This document shows positions 12,246 to 19,483 of a stretch of DNA of 64,000 nt, piece by piece. Where the stretch lies: assembly GCA_023052935.1 (NCBI GenBank), contig CM041298.1, forward strand, positions 118,194,977-118,258,976. The letters are read 5' to 3'. Under the pieces are notes generated by a model that was not told the origin of the DNA, searched no databases, and saw nothing but the letters and a program-made list of their open reading frames with translations. The stretch's first letter is position 1, and each line of letters starts with the position of its first letter. The DNA comes from Piezodorus guildinii. Lineage: Eukaryota > Arthropoda > Insecta > Hemiptera > Pentatomidae. Position numbers and translations under genes: made by a program.

Positions 12246-13091
12246 TAACTCCCGGGCGGAAACGGTAAGTCCTATGAAACTGAAATTTCATATTTAAGAC
12301 AACTATACGCCCGAGACGTGACAAAACTTTTTTCATCAAAATGAGCTTACCAGAAGAGGCAGTTTATACCATGCATTTTGCACCTTTTTTCGGTTTTCTC
12401 GAAAACGGTTCCGACGATTTTAAATAAACTCGCTATATCGATGTAAAATTTTATGGGATTTAATATCATGTAGGTTTTATTTGGATAAAAATGGTCTGAC
12501 AGGGCTTAAATACCGATATTTTAAATTTTCTTCCCCTAAAGTACCTTTAATTTTGTAGATTCAATAATAATAACTAGATTATCTTGTTAACGCTGATGAA
12601 AAACAAGTAAATATATAAATTGAATCAATTCGATACCCAACTAAAGGAGAAAACAGAAAAAATATTTTTTTAATGGAATTTTTCGTTTTTGAACATAAGA
12701 GCAGTAATATACATGATGATACATGATATACCGTTGGAAAGCTAAAGATTTTAGAAAAAATATCATCTCATACACAAGCTTTTAGAAGTTAATAGAGAGT
12801 GATGAGAAGAAGATAAAACTAACCGATTATTTTAGATAATAAAATAAAAGATTTTTTTAATAAAACATATGTTTCTATATAAATTAAATTTATTTAATTC
12901 TTTAATAGTTTCACGTATTTTTAACTCTAACTCTACTTGAAAATTCTTTCATTGATTTTTCAAATTGATGTAAGTGAAAGTCGTGTGTTGCCTGCACCAG
13001 ATTTTTTTTTTGTGTGTCTACTCAAATAAATAAAAATTCATACCCAAAATCGTGAGCCACAGAAGTAGTTTTCGGCCTCTTCATCCATCAT
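1972..13091 (-). CDS. ABCC: Gene B: 5' half of an MRP1-like ABCC transporter (seven exons, continues past left edge)
   Basis: Seven exons read from high to low coordinates join in phase: 13044-13091, 9019-9192, 6404-6520, 5439-5575, 5236-5355, 3192-3385 and 1972-2169. They encode about 330 residues: a short extracellular N-terminus with FCGSRFW, the five-helix TMD0, the L0 linker (ERAPYLSRILLSWFDTL, then RRPLVQSDLW) and the start of TMD1 (KAFGRPYFFATFLHLTEVLL). That is the layout of long ABCC proteins (MRP1 type), plasma-membrane pumps that export glutathione, glucuronide and sulfate conjugates. NBD1 and everything after it lie beyond the left edge. Donors and acceptors are GT-AG, and no coding break is seen apart from a one-base uncertainty in my reading of the fourth exon. 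Introns are filled with LINE, SINE and family R repeats. The family assignment is firm. Substrates cannot be told from this half. Confidence 0.9.
2335..2475 (+). mobile_element. Short Jockey-like LINE fragment
   Basis: Reverse-complement similarity to positions 50-130 (GGGGCTTTACTAAACCATCA and onward). No coding content survives. Lies in the gene B intron between exons 6 and 7. Confidence 0.4.
2628..2915 (-). repeat. tRNA-derived SINE, family S, copy 1
   Basis: On the minus strand it starts with a tRNA-like head: A-box-like TAGCTGGGTGG and B-box-like GGTTCAAACCCC. A body follows with conserved blocks AAAAAATCCTAGG-like, then AAGATCCCTATCC-like and GACTCCCACTGTAGCATCGT. Further copies are at 4.47, 19.9, 24.35, 46.8 and 58.25 kb. 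Pol III promoter boxes make a SINE the best reading. Confidence 0.7.
3192..3385 (-). CDS. Gene B exon 6: L0 linker and N-terminal lasso of TMD1
   Basis: 64 codons plus two bases. It starts NANPEERAPYLSRILLSWFD and contains RRPLVQSDLWLMKYKD. The motifs (x-S-x-x-L/I-S-R-I-x-x-x-W, then G-x-R-x-P-L-x-x-x-D-L-W) are the conserved L0 signature that every ABCC protein keeps even without TMD0. The donor GTGAGT follows after AA, and the next exon supplies the third base. Confidence 0.94.
3660..4200 (-). pseudogene. RTE-like LINE C-terminal remnant
   Basis: Minus-strand translation across several shifts gives RPVLLYASE-W, EKNSSKNIW and RWAGHVARMEDEA-like segments, then W-M-M-M-A-Q-S-R-D-D-W-R. The order fits the end of an RTE-type ORF2. 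It sits in gene B intron 5. Confidence 0.55.
4467..4735 (+). repeat. tRNA-derived SINE, family S, diverged plus-strand copy
   Basis: Order on the plus strand: a degenerate head with GGTCACAGTTTCAAAAC, then GGAGGGAGTAAAAAATCTTG, then GGACTCCCACTGTAGCATCG. It is clearly the same family as the copy at 2.63-2.92 kb but older. Confidence 0.6.
5236..5355 (-). CDS. Gene B exon 5: TMD0 fifth helix and start of L0 linker
   Basis: 40 codons, phase 0. EEADVLRISNIASYF leads into a membrane helix (IYIIILLLYCISDLPP) and ends KYSEYPLVK just before a GTAAAC donor. The Ser-Asp-Leu-Pro-Pro end of the helix matches the Ser-Asp-x-x-Pro that closes TMD0 in MRP1-type proteins. Confidence 0.92.
5439..5575 (-). CDS. 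Gene B exon 4: TMD0 third and fourth helices
   Basis: It begins TCCTSLVILHRKHGQRTSG and goes on to a long hydrophobic run (LLFLFWFLVVFLGFSQLYN). The short basic loop before Ser-Gly and the LFLFWFL motif are characteristic of MRP1-type TMD0. The acceptor is TGATTCCAG and the best donor is GTAAGA. The reading stays open as 46 codons, but my hand count of the span gives one base fewer, so one boundary may be off by one. Confidence 0.85.
5576..6403. other. Gene B intron 3, nothing recognised
   Basis: AT-rich intron sequence with no repeat seen elsewhere in the window and no coding sense on either strand. The short frames present here lack family motifs. Confidence 0.5.
6404..6520 (-). CDS. Gene B exon 3: TMD0 second helix
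   Basis: 39 codons, phase 0 on both sides, acceptor TTCTCCAG and donor GTGAGTA. It encodes a membrane segment (VFVSLLLALSIFEFCYNLF), an extracellular loop KSEPTYPVDVYTS and the start of the next helix. It links exon 2 and exon 4 without a frame change. Confidence 0.9.
6521..7270. other. Gene B intron 2, left part, nothing recognised
   Basis: AT-rich with an A-run block at 6900-6940 and a C-rich patch at 6740-6900 of unknown origin. No repeat family recognised. Confidence 0.45.
7275..7335 (-). repeat. Family R end fragment, diverged
   Basis: CTTTCGCTTACCTCCAGTGT resembles the family R terminus (ACTTTCACTTACCTCCATTT) in minus orientation. Nothing else of the element is left here. Confidence 0.45.
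7420..7645. mobile_element. Tc1-like short element (MITE-like)
   Basis: GTGTATGGAAACTTTTTTGA at 7439 begins a segment that matches, in reverse complement, the 33.59-33.69 kb part of the Tc1-like element, including the end motif. A second degenerate end, ATGTATGGAAATTATATTTG, closes it near 7640. No transposase remains. Confidence 0.55.
7640..8025 (+). repeat. Family R copy, 5' half
   Basis: It contains the GCAAAAAGGTCTGTGTGTGT block, a rearranged GTAACTCCC region with a local 25-bp inverted repeat (7721-7773), and the conserved downstream blocks up to CTGACAGGGATTAAATGCCG. The matching 3' end is at 8.9 kb, so a LINE appears to split this copy. Confidence 0.65.
8030..8890 (+). pseudogene. Jockey-like LINE, 3' end, decayed
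   Basis: Plus-strand translation with breaks gives LSQIEDWCNNWRIKVNQSKC, DKRLTWNPHT, then FNIKRIQSFQSKVLRTIVNA and PYCVSNHTLHRDL. This is the C-terminal part of a Jockey-clade RT protein and its tail. Element 3' UTR and an AATAAAGAAT end follow near 8880. Confidence 0.7.
8900..8990 (+). repeat. Family R 3' end fragment
   Basis: GAGGTAAGTGAAAGTCGTGT is the diagnostic 3' end of family R. It probably belongs with the 5' half at 7.64-8.03 kb. Confidence 0.6.
9019..9192 (-). CDS. Gene B exon 2: TMD0 first helix
   Basis: 58 codons in phase 0, between a TACCCTCAG acceptor and a GTGAGTA donor. It starts DTNLTWSTESPRLTPCMEKT, contains one strong membrane segment (VIWIPAFFLWIFLIIDLFYV) and ends in a basic loop, KSRNIPWNWRNISKL. 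This matches the first TMD0 helix of MRP1-type ABCC proteins, including the Asn-Leu-Thr glycosylation sequon expected on the outside. Confidence 0.92.
9393..9460 (+). repeat. Short tandem repeat (about 30 bp, three copies)
   Basis: CCTGCTACATATAATGG with a short CACATTGAA spacer occurs three times with small changes, just outside the family R 5' end at 9.48 kb. Confidence 0.6.
9479..9690 (+). repeat. Family R 5' end fragment
   Basis: Begins TTTTACTTTCAC and keeps GGGAAAGTATTGCGAACGTG and the GTCCTGCAGAAAGGTC block. After about 200 bases it passes directly into a different tandem repeat. Confidence 0.6.
9700..10290 (+). repeat. Tandem repeat of about 190 bp, three to four diverged units
   Basis: TTGGTTTCTGTAATATTTAC recurs at about 9780, 9965, 10150 and, in part, 10235, with the flanking block GAGGTCTATCAGCTCTCGA recurring too. 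The last unit joins a GGTCGCCATTTTTGACAAT segment that resembles the array border at 16.37 kb. Confidence 0.7.
10540..10930 (-). mobile_element. Possible solo LTR
   Basis: On the minus strand a more GC-rich block has a TATATATA box (near 10730) followed about 150 bases later by an AATAAA (near 10580), the promoter and poly(A) spacing typical of LTRs. No partner LTR, PBS or PPT is present here, so this is a weak call. Confidence 0.3.
10931..12040. other. Gene B intron 1 sequence, nothing recognised
   Basis: AT-rich DNA with no repeat shared with the rest of the window and no coding sense. Confidence 0.45.
12052..13010 (+). repeat. Family R, near full-length copy in gene B intron 1
   Basis: From ATTACTTTCACTTACTATAT to GTTGCCTGCACCAGATTTTT. 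Ordered blocks: an end palindrome (TTACTATATATAGTAA), TTGCGATCGTGAAAATTTTC, the CAAAAAGGTCTG block with a (TG)n tract at 12184-12242, GGTAACTCCCGGGCGGAAAC, CGATGTAAAATTTTATGGG, CGTTGGAAAGCTAAAGATTT and the 3' end TGTAAGTGAAAGTCGTGTG. No protein is encoded. It ends about 35 bases from exon 1. Confidence 0.8.
13044..13091 (-). CDS. Gene B exon 1: start codon and first 16 residues
   Basis: The minus strand reads MMDEEAENYFCGSRFW and then a GTATGA donor at the phase the next exon needs. The Phe-Cys-Gly/Ser pattern followed by Phe-Trp is typical of the extracellular start of MRP1-type proteins, and the joined product runs on as DTNLTWSTESPRLTPC. The first of two adjacent ATGs (13089-13091) is taken as the start. 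Upstream, an acceptor-like ATTATTACAG near 13160 suggests the 5' UTR may contain a further intron. The exon sits in a few hundred bases of single-copy DNA between two family R copies. Confidence 0.85.
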
Positions 13092-13430
13092 TGCGTTGAG
13101 ATAATACTGTCACCCAATCTTAATCACTAGGGGAGTAATTGTAGATCTTCTCTTGAAACTGTAATAATTGAAATAATAAATAATTATTTTTATTGTTACT
13201 AAATGAACCTTGGCCACTAGACCTCAAGGAAGGGAGTTTTAAAACTTGGAATATATAGCTTTTTGGTGACACTAGAAATAGAAAATCAACCAAAATCGGC
13301 ATGGATCCTAATAGTCATATTTCCAAATTTAAACTACCTTTGGAAAAAATAACCTCTTTATTTCAGGATATAAAGGGTAGTTAGATACCTCCAATTTTTT
13401 TTTTTTCTTAACTGACCTATGTATGAAATA
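13092..13430 (-). promoter_or_regulatory. Single-copy upstream flank of gene B (5' UTR and possible promoter)
   Basis: About 340 bases between the gene B start codon and the next repeat match no repeat family seen elsewhere in the window. A possible 3' splice site lies near 13160. No convincing TATA box or initiator was found. It is the only repeat-free DNA next to the first exon, so proximal control elements are likely here if transcription starts nearby. If the UTR is spliced, the promoter could lie far beyond. Confidence 0.35.
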
Positions 13431-13434
13431 TGTA

Positions 13435-13540
13435 GTAAGAGAAAATATTGCGATCGAGAAAATTTTCTAATTCTAGTTTTCAACGGCAATCCACGTTTTT
13501 CGGTCCCCCGAGTACAAATGACCAAGTCCGCAAAAAGGGC
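13435..13540 (+). repeat. Family R 5' end fragment
   Basis: GTAGTAAGAGAAAATATTGC through AAGTCCGCAAAAAGGGC, then an abrupt switch to a SINE-like sequence. Only the first 100 bases of the element are present. Confidence 0.65.
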
Positions 13541-13765
13541 CAGGGAGCGGGGTGGCTGAATGGGTTAGCGCGCGTTGCTTTGAACGCGTTGCCTAGCAAC
13601 CACAGAGAATCAAACCCTGACACCGATTACGAGTTCCGTAATCGGTGGTGAGCGGCTTTTATCTCAGCATTTATCCCCCTTCCTCACCCTCTGGCTCGAG
13701 AAACCCCCGTACCAGTCCGTGTGCCAGAAAAATTTTGAGTGTGTTTTCTGCAAAGCATCTATTAT
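13540..13765 (+). repeat. tRNA-derived SINE, family T
   Basis: The head GGGTGGCTGAATGGGTTAGC resembles a tRNA A-box region and GAATCAAACCCTGACACCG a degenerate B box. The tail holds CAGCATTTATCCCCCTTCC. A related copy at 62.23-62.46 kb has the same order (GTTGCCCAGCAACC, then CTCAGCATTTATCCCCTACC). Confidence 0.6.
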
Positions 13766-13994
13766 TGTAAAGCAAAAAATACACTTCTACCAATTTGAAA
13801 CTGCTGGGTTACAAAGTGCGGCCATTTAAAAAGGGAATACTCTCTTTTCTAATATAATTATGGTTACTACCGTGGAAACGGCTTATCCTATGAGGATAAT
13901 CGTTATGAAGTAAATCATCAAGTATTTAATAAGCTTTCATTTGAGAGGTAAAAGACATTTGTATGTCTTATATACAACGATATATAAGTATTCC

Positions 13995-14029
<35 letters not shown>

Positions 14030-14041
14030 TATATATATATA

Positions 14042-14183
14042 TGGTAGACTAGCGTCGTTTGATTCGTATTATCGCCTATTATTATGAGGTCAAAAGGAAA
14101 ATCGTGGTCAAATGAGTCAGAATTATAATAATAATAATTATTTCGGAAAAAGTGATACTTCGTTTTTCGCATATATATATATC

Positions 14184-14281
<98 letters not shown>

Positions 14282-14408
14282 AAAAACGAAGTATCACTCT
14301 TTTCCGAAATAATTATTATTATTATAATTCTGACTCATTTGACCACGATTTTCCTTTTGACCTCATAATAATAGGCGATAATACGAATCAAACGACGCTA
14401 GTCTACCA
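14042..14408. repeat. Long near-perfect palindrome around a (TA)n core
   Basis: Arms of about 130 bases: the left runs TGGTAGACTAGCGTCGTTTG to CGTTTTTCGCATATATATAT and the right is its reverse complement, ending GACGCTAGTCTACCA. Differences between arms are few (AAAAAGTG against CTCTTTT). The centre is about 100 bases of TA repeats. A cruciform or hairpin is expected. Confidence 0.85.
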
Positions 14409-14709
14409 CACAAAAGTGGGTGAGAAGCCGCGGCAGACGTGTTTTAAAATTAGATTTTAGGGACCAATTATGACCCATGTAACTACGAATTTCTATTACT
14501 ACTCAAATCAAAGGCAATTTTATGCCTTCTAAAGTAGTTTATAACCATTTTATTGTTAGGTACAGCCGTTTCCATGATTTCAACCAAATTGATGACAAAA
14601 AAAGTTTTTCGGTTTCCTTTTTTTTTTTTTTTTTTTAAGAACCATATCTCTATAACTTTTTGTCACACAGACGAGTTTCACAACTTAAATTAAAGACAAT
14701 TTAATTTTA

Positions 14710-15235
14710 TATATTAACAGTTATCCTCATAGGATTAGCGATTTCCATGATTGTAGCATAATAATGCTTACAAAAGAGTGATATCTTGTTTCCCGCAAAT
14801 TTGTTTTTGTAATACCTCTATATCGATGAATATTGAACATACAAATGTTTTTTACCACTCAAATGAAAGCTTATTAAATACTTGATCATTTACTTTGTAA
14901 CGATTATCCTCATAGGATTAGCGATTTCCATGATTGTATCCATAATAATGTTTACAAAAGAGTGATATCTTGTTTTTCGCAATTTTTTATTTTAATATTA
15001 ATTTAATTTTTTAATATTTTTTTAAAGGTTATTAAATACTTGATCATTTACTTGTAACGATTATCCTCATAGGATTAGCGATTTCCATGATTGTATCCAT
15101 AATAATGTTTACAAAGAGTGATATCTTGTTTTTCGCAATTTTTTTATTTTAATATTAATTTAATTTTTTAATATTTTTTTAAGGTTATTAAATACTTGAT
15201 CATTTACTTTATAACGATTATCCTCATAGGATTAG
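14710..15235 (+). repeat. Tandem repeat of about 160-185 bp, three to four units
   Basis: ATCCTCATAGGATTAGCGAT recurs near 14724, 14910, 15062 and (cut short) 15221, each time followed by GTTTACAAAAGAGTGATATC-like sequence and AT-rich filler. It leads straight into the 31-bp minisatellite, which may have grown from it (both share GATTAGCG / ATTAGCCGTC). Confidence 0.75.
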
Positions 15236-16363
15236 CGTCTCATGTAAACATGATATTAGTTCCATGGTAGAAAACAGTGATATTAGCGTCTCCATGGTAG
15301 AAAACAGTGATATTAGCCGTCTCCATGGTAGAAAACAGTGATATTAGCCGTCTCCATGGTAGAAAACAGTGATATTACCCGTCTCCATGGTAGAAACAGT
15401 TATTAGCCGTTCTCCATGGTAGAAAACAGTGATATTAGCCGTTCCATGGTAGAAAACAGTGATATTAGCCGTCTCCATGGTAGAAAACAGTGATATTAGC
15501 CGTCTCCATGGTAGAAAACAGTGATATTAGCCGTTCTCATGGTAGAAAACAGTGATATTAGCCGTCTCCATGGTAGAAAACAGTGATATTAGCCGTCTCC
15601 ATGGTAGAAAACAGTGATATTAGCCGTCTCCATGGTAGAAAACAGTGATATTAGCCGTCTCCATGGTAGAAAACAGTGATATTAGCGTCTCCATGGTAGA
15701 AAACAGTGATATTAGCCGTCTCCATGGTAGAAAACAGTGATATTAGCCGTCTCCATGGTAGAAAACAGTGATATTAGCCGTCTCCATGGTAGAAACAGTG
15801 ATATTAGCCGTCTCCATGTTAGAAAACCAGTGATATTAGCCGTTCTCATGGTAGAAAACAGTGATATTAGCCGTCTCCATGGTAGAAAACAGTGATATTA
15901 GCCGTCTCCATGGTAGAAAACAGTGATATTAGCCGTCTCCATGGTAGAAAAGTGATATTAGCCGTCTCCATGGTAGAAAACAGTGATATTAGCCGTCTCC
16001 ATGGTAGAAAACAGTGATATTAGCCGTCTCCATGGTAGAAAACAGTGATATTAGCCGTCTCCATGGTAGAAAACAGTGATATTAGCCGTCTCCATGGTAG
16101 AAAACAGTGATATTAGCCGTCTCCATGGTAGAAAACAGTGATATTAGCCGTCTCCATGGTAGAAAACAGTGATATTAGCCGTCTCCATGGTAGAAAACAG
16201 TGATATTAGCCGTCTCCATGGTAGAAAACAGTGATATTAGCCGTCTCCATGGTAGAAAACAGTGATATTAGCCGTCTCCATGGTAGAAACAGTGATATTA
16301 GCCGTCTCCATGGTAGAAAACAGTGATATTAGCCGTCTCCATGGTAGAAAACAGTGATATTCC
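15236..16363 (+). repeat. 31-bp minisatellite, about 35 copies
   Basis: The unit is GTCTCCATGGTAGAAAACAG followed by TGATATTAGCC. Most units are identical. Variants drop a base (AGAAACAG, GCGTCTCC) or read CCGTTCTCATGG. The high uniformity implies recent expansion or ongoing gene conversion. Each unit holds an NcoI-type CCATGG palindrome. Confidence 0.95.
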
Positions 16364-16424
16364 CTTTTTGAATGGCCGCCATTTTGTAATCCGCCCGTTT
16401 TGAGTTGGCTGATCGATTTGTATT

Positions 16425-18178
16425 ACTTTCACTTACCTATATATGAAATATACAGTAAGGGAAAGTATTGCGATCATGAAAATTTTCGAATTCCAGTTTT
16501 CAACGGAAATACACGTTTTAGGGTCTCCTGAGTCCAAATAACCAAGTCTCGCAAAAAGGTCTGTGTGTGTGTGTGTGTGTATGGTAACTCCCGAGCTTAA
16601 ACGGAAAGTCCTATGAAACTGAAATTTCGTATTTAAACAACTATACGTCCAAGATGTTACAGAACCTTTTTCATCAAAATCAGCTAACCGATTTTCTCGA
16701 AAACGGCGATATCGATTTTGATTAAACTCGCGATAACGATGTAAAATTGGACGGGCTTTAATATCATGTAGGTTTCATTCTGATTGAAAGAGTATGACAG
16801 GACTTAAATGCCGACATTTTGAATTTTCTTCCTGTAAAGTACCTTTAATTATGTAGATTCTCTAAAAATAACCATACTATCTTGTAAGCAGTGATAAATA
16901 ACAGCTAAATATGCATATTTAGCGAATATGAAAAACAGCTAAAGGAGAAAACTGAAACAATATTTTGTTTTTTAACTCAAGAACAGTATTATAGATGTAT
17001 AATATACTGTTGGAAAGCTAGAGATTCTAGAAAATATATTAGCTCATACACAAGCTTTAAAAGTTAATAGAGAGTGATGAAAAGCCGATAAAACTAATTT
17101 ATGACATTATTTTATTGGGCTGTTTCACGTGAAATGTCCGTTTTTATAGTTTCTGAAATACATAAAGGATTTTACAGGTCTCTGTTGTTTTCTTCCGAAT
17201 GTTTACATATTTAAAGTAAACAGTTACTAATCCTCTAACTTTGTATTATAAACATTAGCTTCCCAAACAATTACCCACTTTTTAGTTTACCTCCAAATAT
17301 GAACATGGAAACACGCAATTTTCGAGTAATATTTTTGTACGAGTTTAAACTCGGCCATTCAGCAGCTGAGGCCGCTAGAAATATTTTCAAGGCGTTTGGG
17401 GAAGGGAGTGTTAATGAACGGACCATTCGCCGTTGGATTGCACAGTTTTCAGCTGGGGGTACCGATTTGGAAAACTTGCCTCCGTCCGTAATAGACAACG
17501 ATGTCCTCAAACATACAGTAGAAGGAAACCCCTACCAACAGTTGAAGGACTCTCAGCACAACTAAATGCAAGTGCATTTACCGTTTCTAGACATTTTAAG
17601 TGAATTGGGAAAGTAAAAAAGCTCGATAGATGGGTACCTCATGATCTCACTGAGCGGCAGCAATTGAAACGCCTTGAAAGAACTGGGCTACTTCTTCCGC
17701 ACCCACCATATTCTCCCGACTTGTCACCAACAGATTACCACCTGTTCAGGAATTTAGACAACTTCGTCAAAGAAAAACTTTTTGAAAATGATGAACAAGT
17801 GAAAAGTGCGTTTTCAGATTTTGTTTCACTTCAAAGCTCAGAGGTTTTCAGTTCGGGGATAAAAAAAGTTGGTGTCACGTTGGGAAAAATGTGCAAAAAA
17901 AAAGAAGGTAAATACTTCGAATAAAATTATCATATTTTCAAATCGTATTTTTAATAAAAATCCTTTACCTTGAAAACGGACATTTAATGTGACACAACCC
18001 AATAGATAATAATATAATAGATTTTTTAATGAAACACATGTTTCTATAGAAATTCCATTAAACTAATTATTTAATGGTTTCACCCATTTTTATCTCTTAC
18101 TGTATTTGAAAATTTTTTTAATCGATTCTAAAAACGGAGGTAAGTAAAAGTCGTGTGTTGCCCGCACCAGATTTTTTA
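16425..18178 (+). repeat. Family R copy split by a mariner element
   Basis: 5' part 16425-17114 with every conserved block in order. 3' part 18003-18178 ends GAGGTAAGTAAAAGTCGTGT and GCCCGCACCAGATTTTTT. The mariner sits at a TA near 17113. Confidence 0.8.
17115..18002 (+). mobile_element. mariner transposon, internally deleted
   Basis: About 30-bp inverted ends: TTGGGCTGTTTCACGTGAAA at the left and the inverse of TTGGGTTGTGTCACATTAAA at the right, both flanked by TA. The plus strand encodes the transposase N-terminus at 17299-17565 (METRNFRVIFLYEFKLGHSA then NERTIRRWIAQFSAGG), and after a deletion the C-terminal end at 17664-17924 with the last catalytic region HPPYSPDLSPTDYHLF. The first two catalytic aspartates are lost, so it cannot move by itself. 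Confidence 0.88.
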
Positions 18179-18379
18179 AAGTAGCTTTGATCTTGTAGAT
18201 TTCCTAAAAATTGACCATTATTTAAAAATAACATACATCAATAAATCATACTATAAGGCTTAGTAATTTAAAAATTTTCTAATAATATATATGTGTCCTT
18301 TTATGTCTATATTTAGAAGTTTCTATGTTTTATAGGTCTATGTCTTATGAGCGTATCGTCATTTAGTTGGCACTTGAAA

Positions 18380-18610
18380 AATTATACGTATATTGTTTGT
18401 TGTTGAATAAATTCTTGTATTACTAGAATATCCACTTCATAGTGCGTGGTAGTTATTTTGCTGCATAATGGATAATTATTAATGATTCTTAGATATCTAT
18501 TTTGTAATACTTGTGATTCCTTTATATACGTTGAGCTGGCAAGACTCCAGGCTGGGCATGCATATGCAATTATAGGTCTGAAAGCAGTTTTATACAATAT
18601 TAACTTGTTT
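18380..18610 (-). pseudogene. Jockey-type LINE RT tail fragment
   Basis: 71 residues on the minus strand, MYKTAFRPIIAYACPAWSLA then LQNRYLRIINNYP. [LI]-x-x-[IV]-x-Y-[AG]-x-x-[AVI]-W followed by L-Q-N-[KR]-x-L-R is the end of Jockey RT proteins. Confidence 0.65.
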
Positions 18611-18731
18611 TTTGCTGATAATTGTGAATGTTTATTAAAGTAGGGTCGGGGTACATTTTATATAATCATTTAGGGGCACTATTTATTTTATTGTTAATTT
18701 GATATTTGAAAATTCGTTTACAGTCCAGAGT

Positions 18732-18766
<35 letters not shown>

Positions 18767-19260
18767 GACCTTTATGGAGGACTTGTAGTCTAAGATCCGA
18801 ACTTGAAAGGATCTGCACCGAGCTGATAATAGAATGAAACATATTTTTTAAACAAATTTAGTATATTAGAAAATATGTTAAGAATGGGTTGCCTAAAAAA
18901 AATCCTGGACAGACTATTTTTAATTATTTAAAAAAAAATTTAATTAAATTTTGCAACATCATGATAATAAGAAAACTTTTACCCTGACTTAATGTATCAT
19001 AGGTATAGAATGTGCACCCGTTGGGTTGCCTTATTTATTTCCTGGACAAACTATCGGTTGTCAGGTAAAAGCGGTTATGTCGATATCATCTGCACCGGCT
19101 TGATAATAGAAAAAAAATTATATCAATATAAGCGTTGTTTTATTGCAAAACAATTGATGTAGGGTTTCCTGCAATTTTATTTAAATATATAAGAATATAA
19201 AATTTTTACGTATAATAATCACTTAAGTTTATGCGCTATTCGTCACTTTTAATCACCTTC
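18611..19260. other. Unclassified repeats with a (CA)n tract
   Basis: It holds (CA)n at 18732-18762 followed by GACAGACCTTTATGGAGGAC, a worn family R-like segment in minus orientation. A local duplicate, ATCTGCACCG...GATAATAGAA, is at 18811 and 19087. Nothing else recognised. Confidence 0.4.
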
Positions 19261-19261
19261 T

Positions 19262-19480
19262 ACTACTATACATATAAGATAACATTTTTTCTAAAATCTT
19301 TAGCTTTCCAACGGTATATTACACATCTATATTAATGTTCTTAATATCTACCCGTTTTTTGCAAATGTTAATAAAATTTTTATCTGTCAGATTATTTCAA
19401 TCAGAATGAAACCTATATGATATTAAAGTCCATTTAATTTTACATCGATGTAGTGAGTTTAATTAAAATCGTTATAGCCG
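19262..19480 (-). repeat. Family R partial copy
   Basis: Minus orientation: TAAAATCTTTAGCTTTCCAA and then a jump to TACATCGATGTAGTGAGTTT, so the middle is deleted. It abuts the start of the next copy head to tail. Confidence 0.65.
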
Positions 19481-19483
19481 TTA

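Larger units (their letters stand above)
13800..16405. mobile_element. Composite foldback-like block with palindrome and minisatellite
   Basis: The two borders are inverted copies: GTGCGGCCATTTAAAAAGGG near 13815 and CCCTTTTTGAATGGCCGCCA near 16363 (about 40 bp, imperfect). Between them lie a long palindrome with (TA)n, 160-185 bp repeats and a 31-bp minisatellite. The inner flank 13860-13985 also reappears inverted at 14800-14910. No coding capacity. It looks like a foldback or Helitron-type element that has accumulated tandem repeats. Confidence 0.55.

Noticed and set aside
12151..12339. Thr-His repeat frame
   Set aside because: Product of the (TG)n tract inside family R.
14082..14460. Several overlapping frames of Tyr-Ile repeats on both strands
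   Set aside because: They are the translation of (TA)n and the palindrome arms, not genes. The same holds for 21703-21960, 26347-26664 and 49356-49583.
15236..16363. CRISPR array
   Set aside because: The 31-bp units are directly adjacent with no unique spacers, and the host is an animal. This is a minisatellite.
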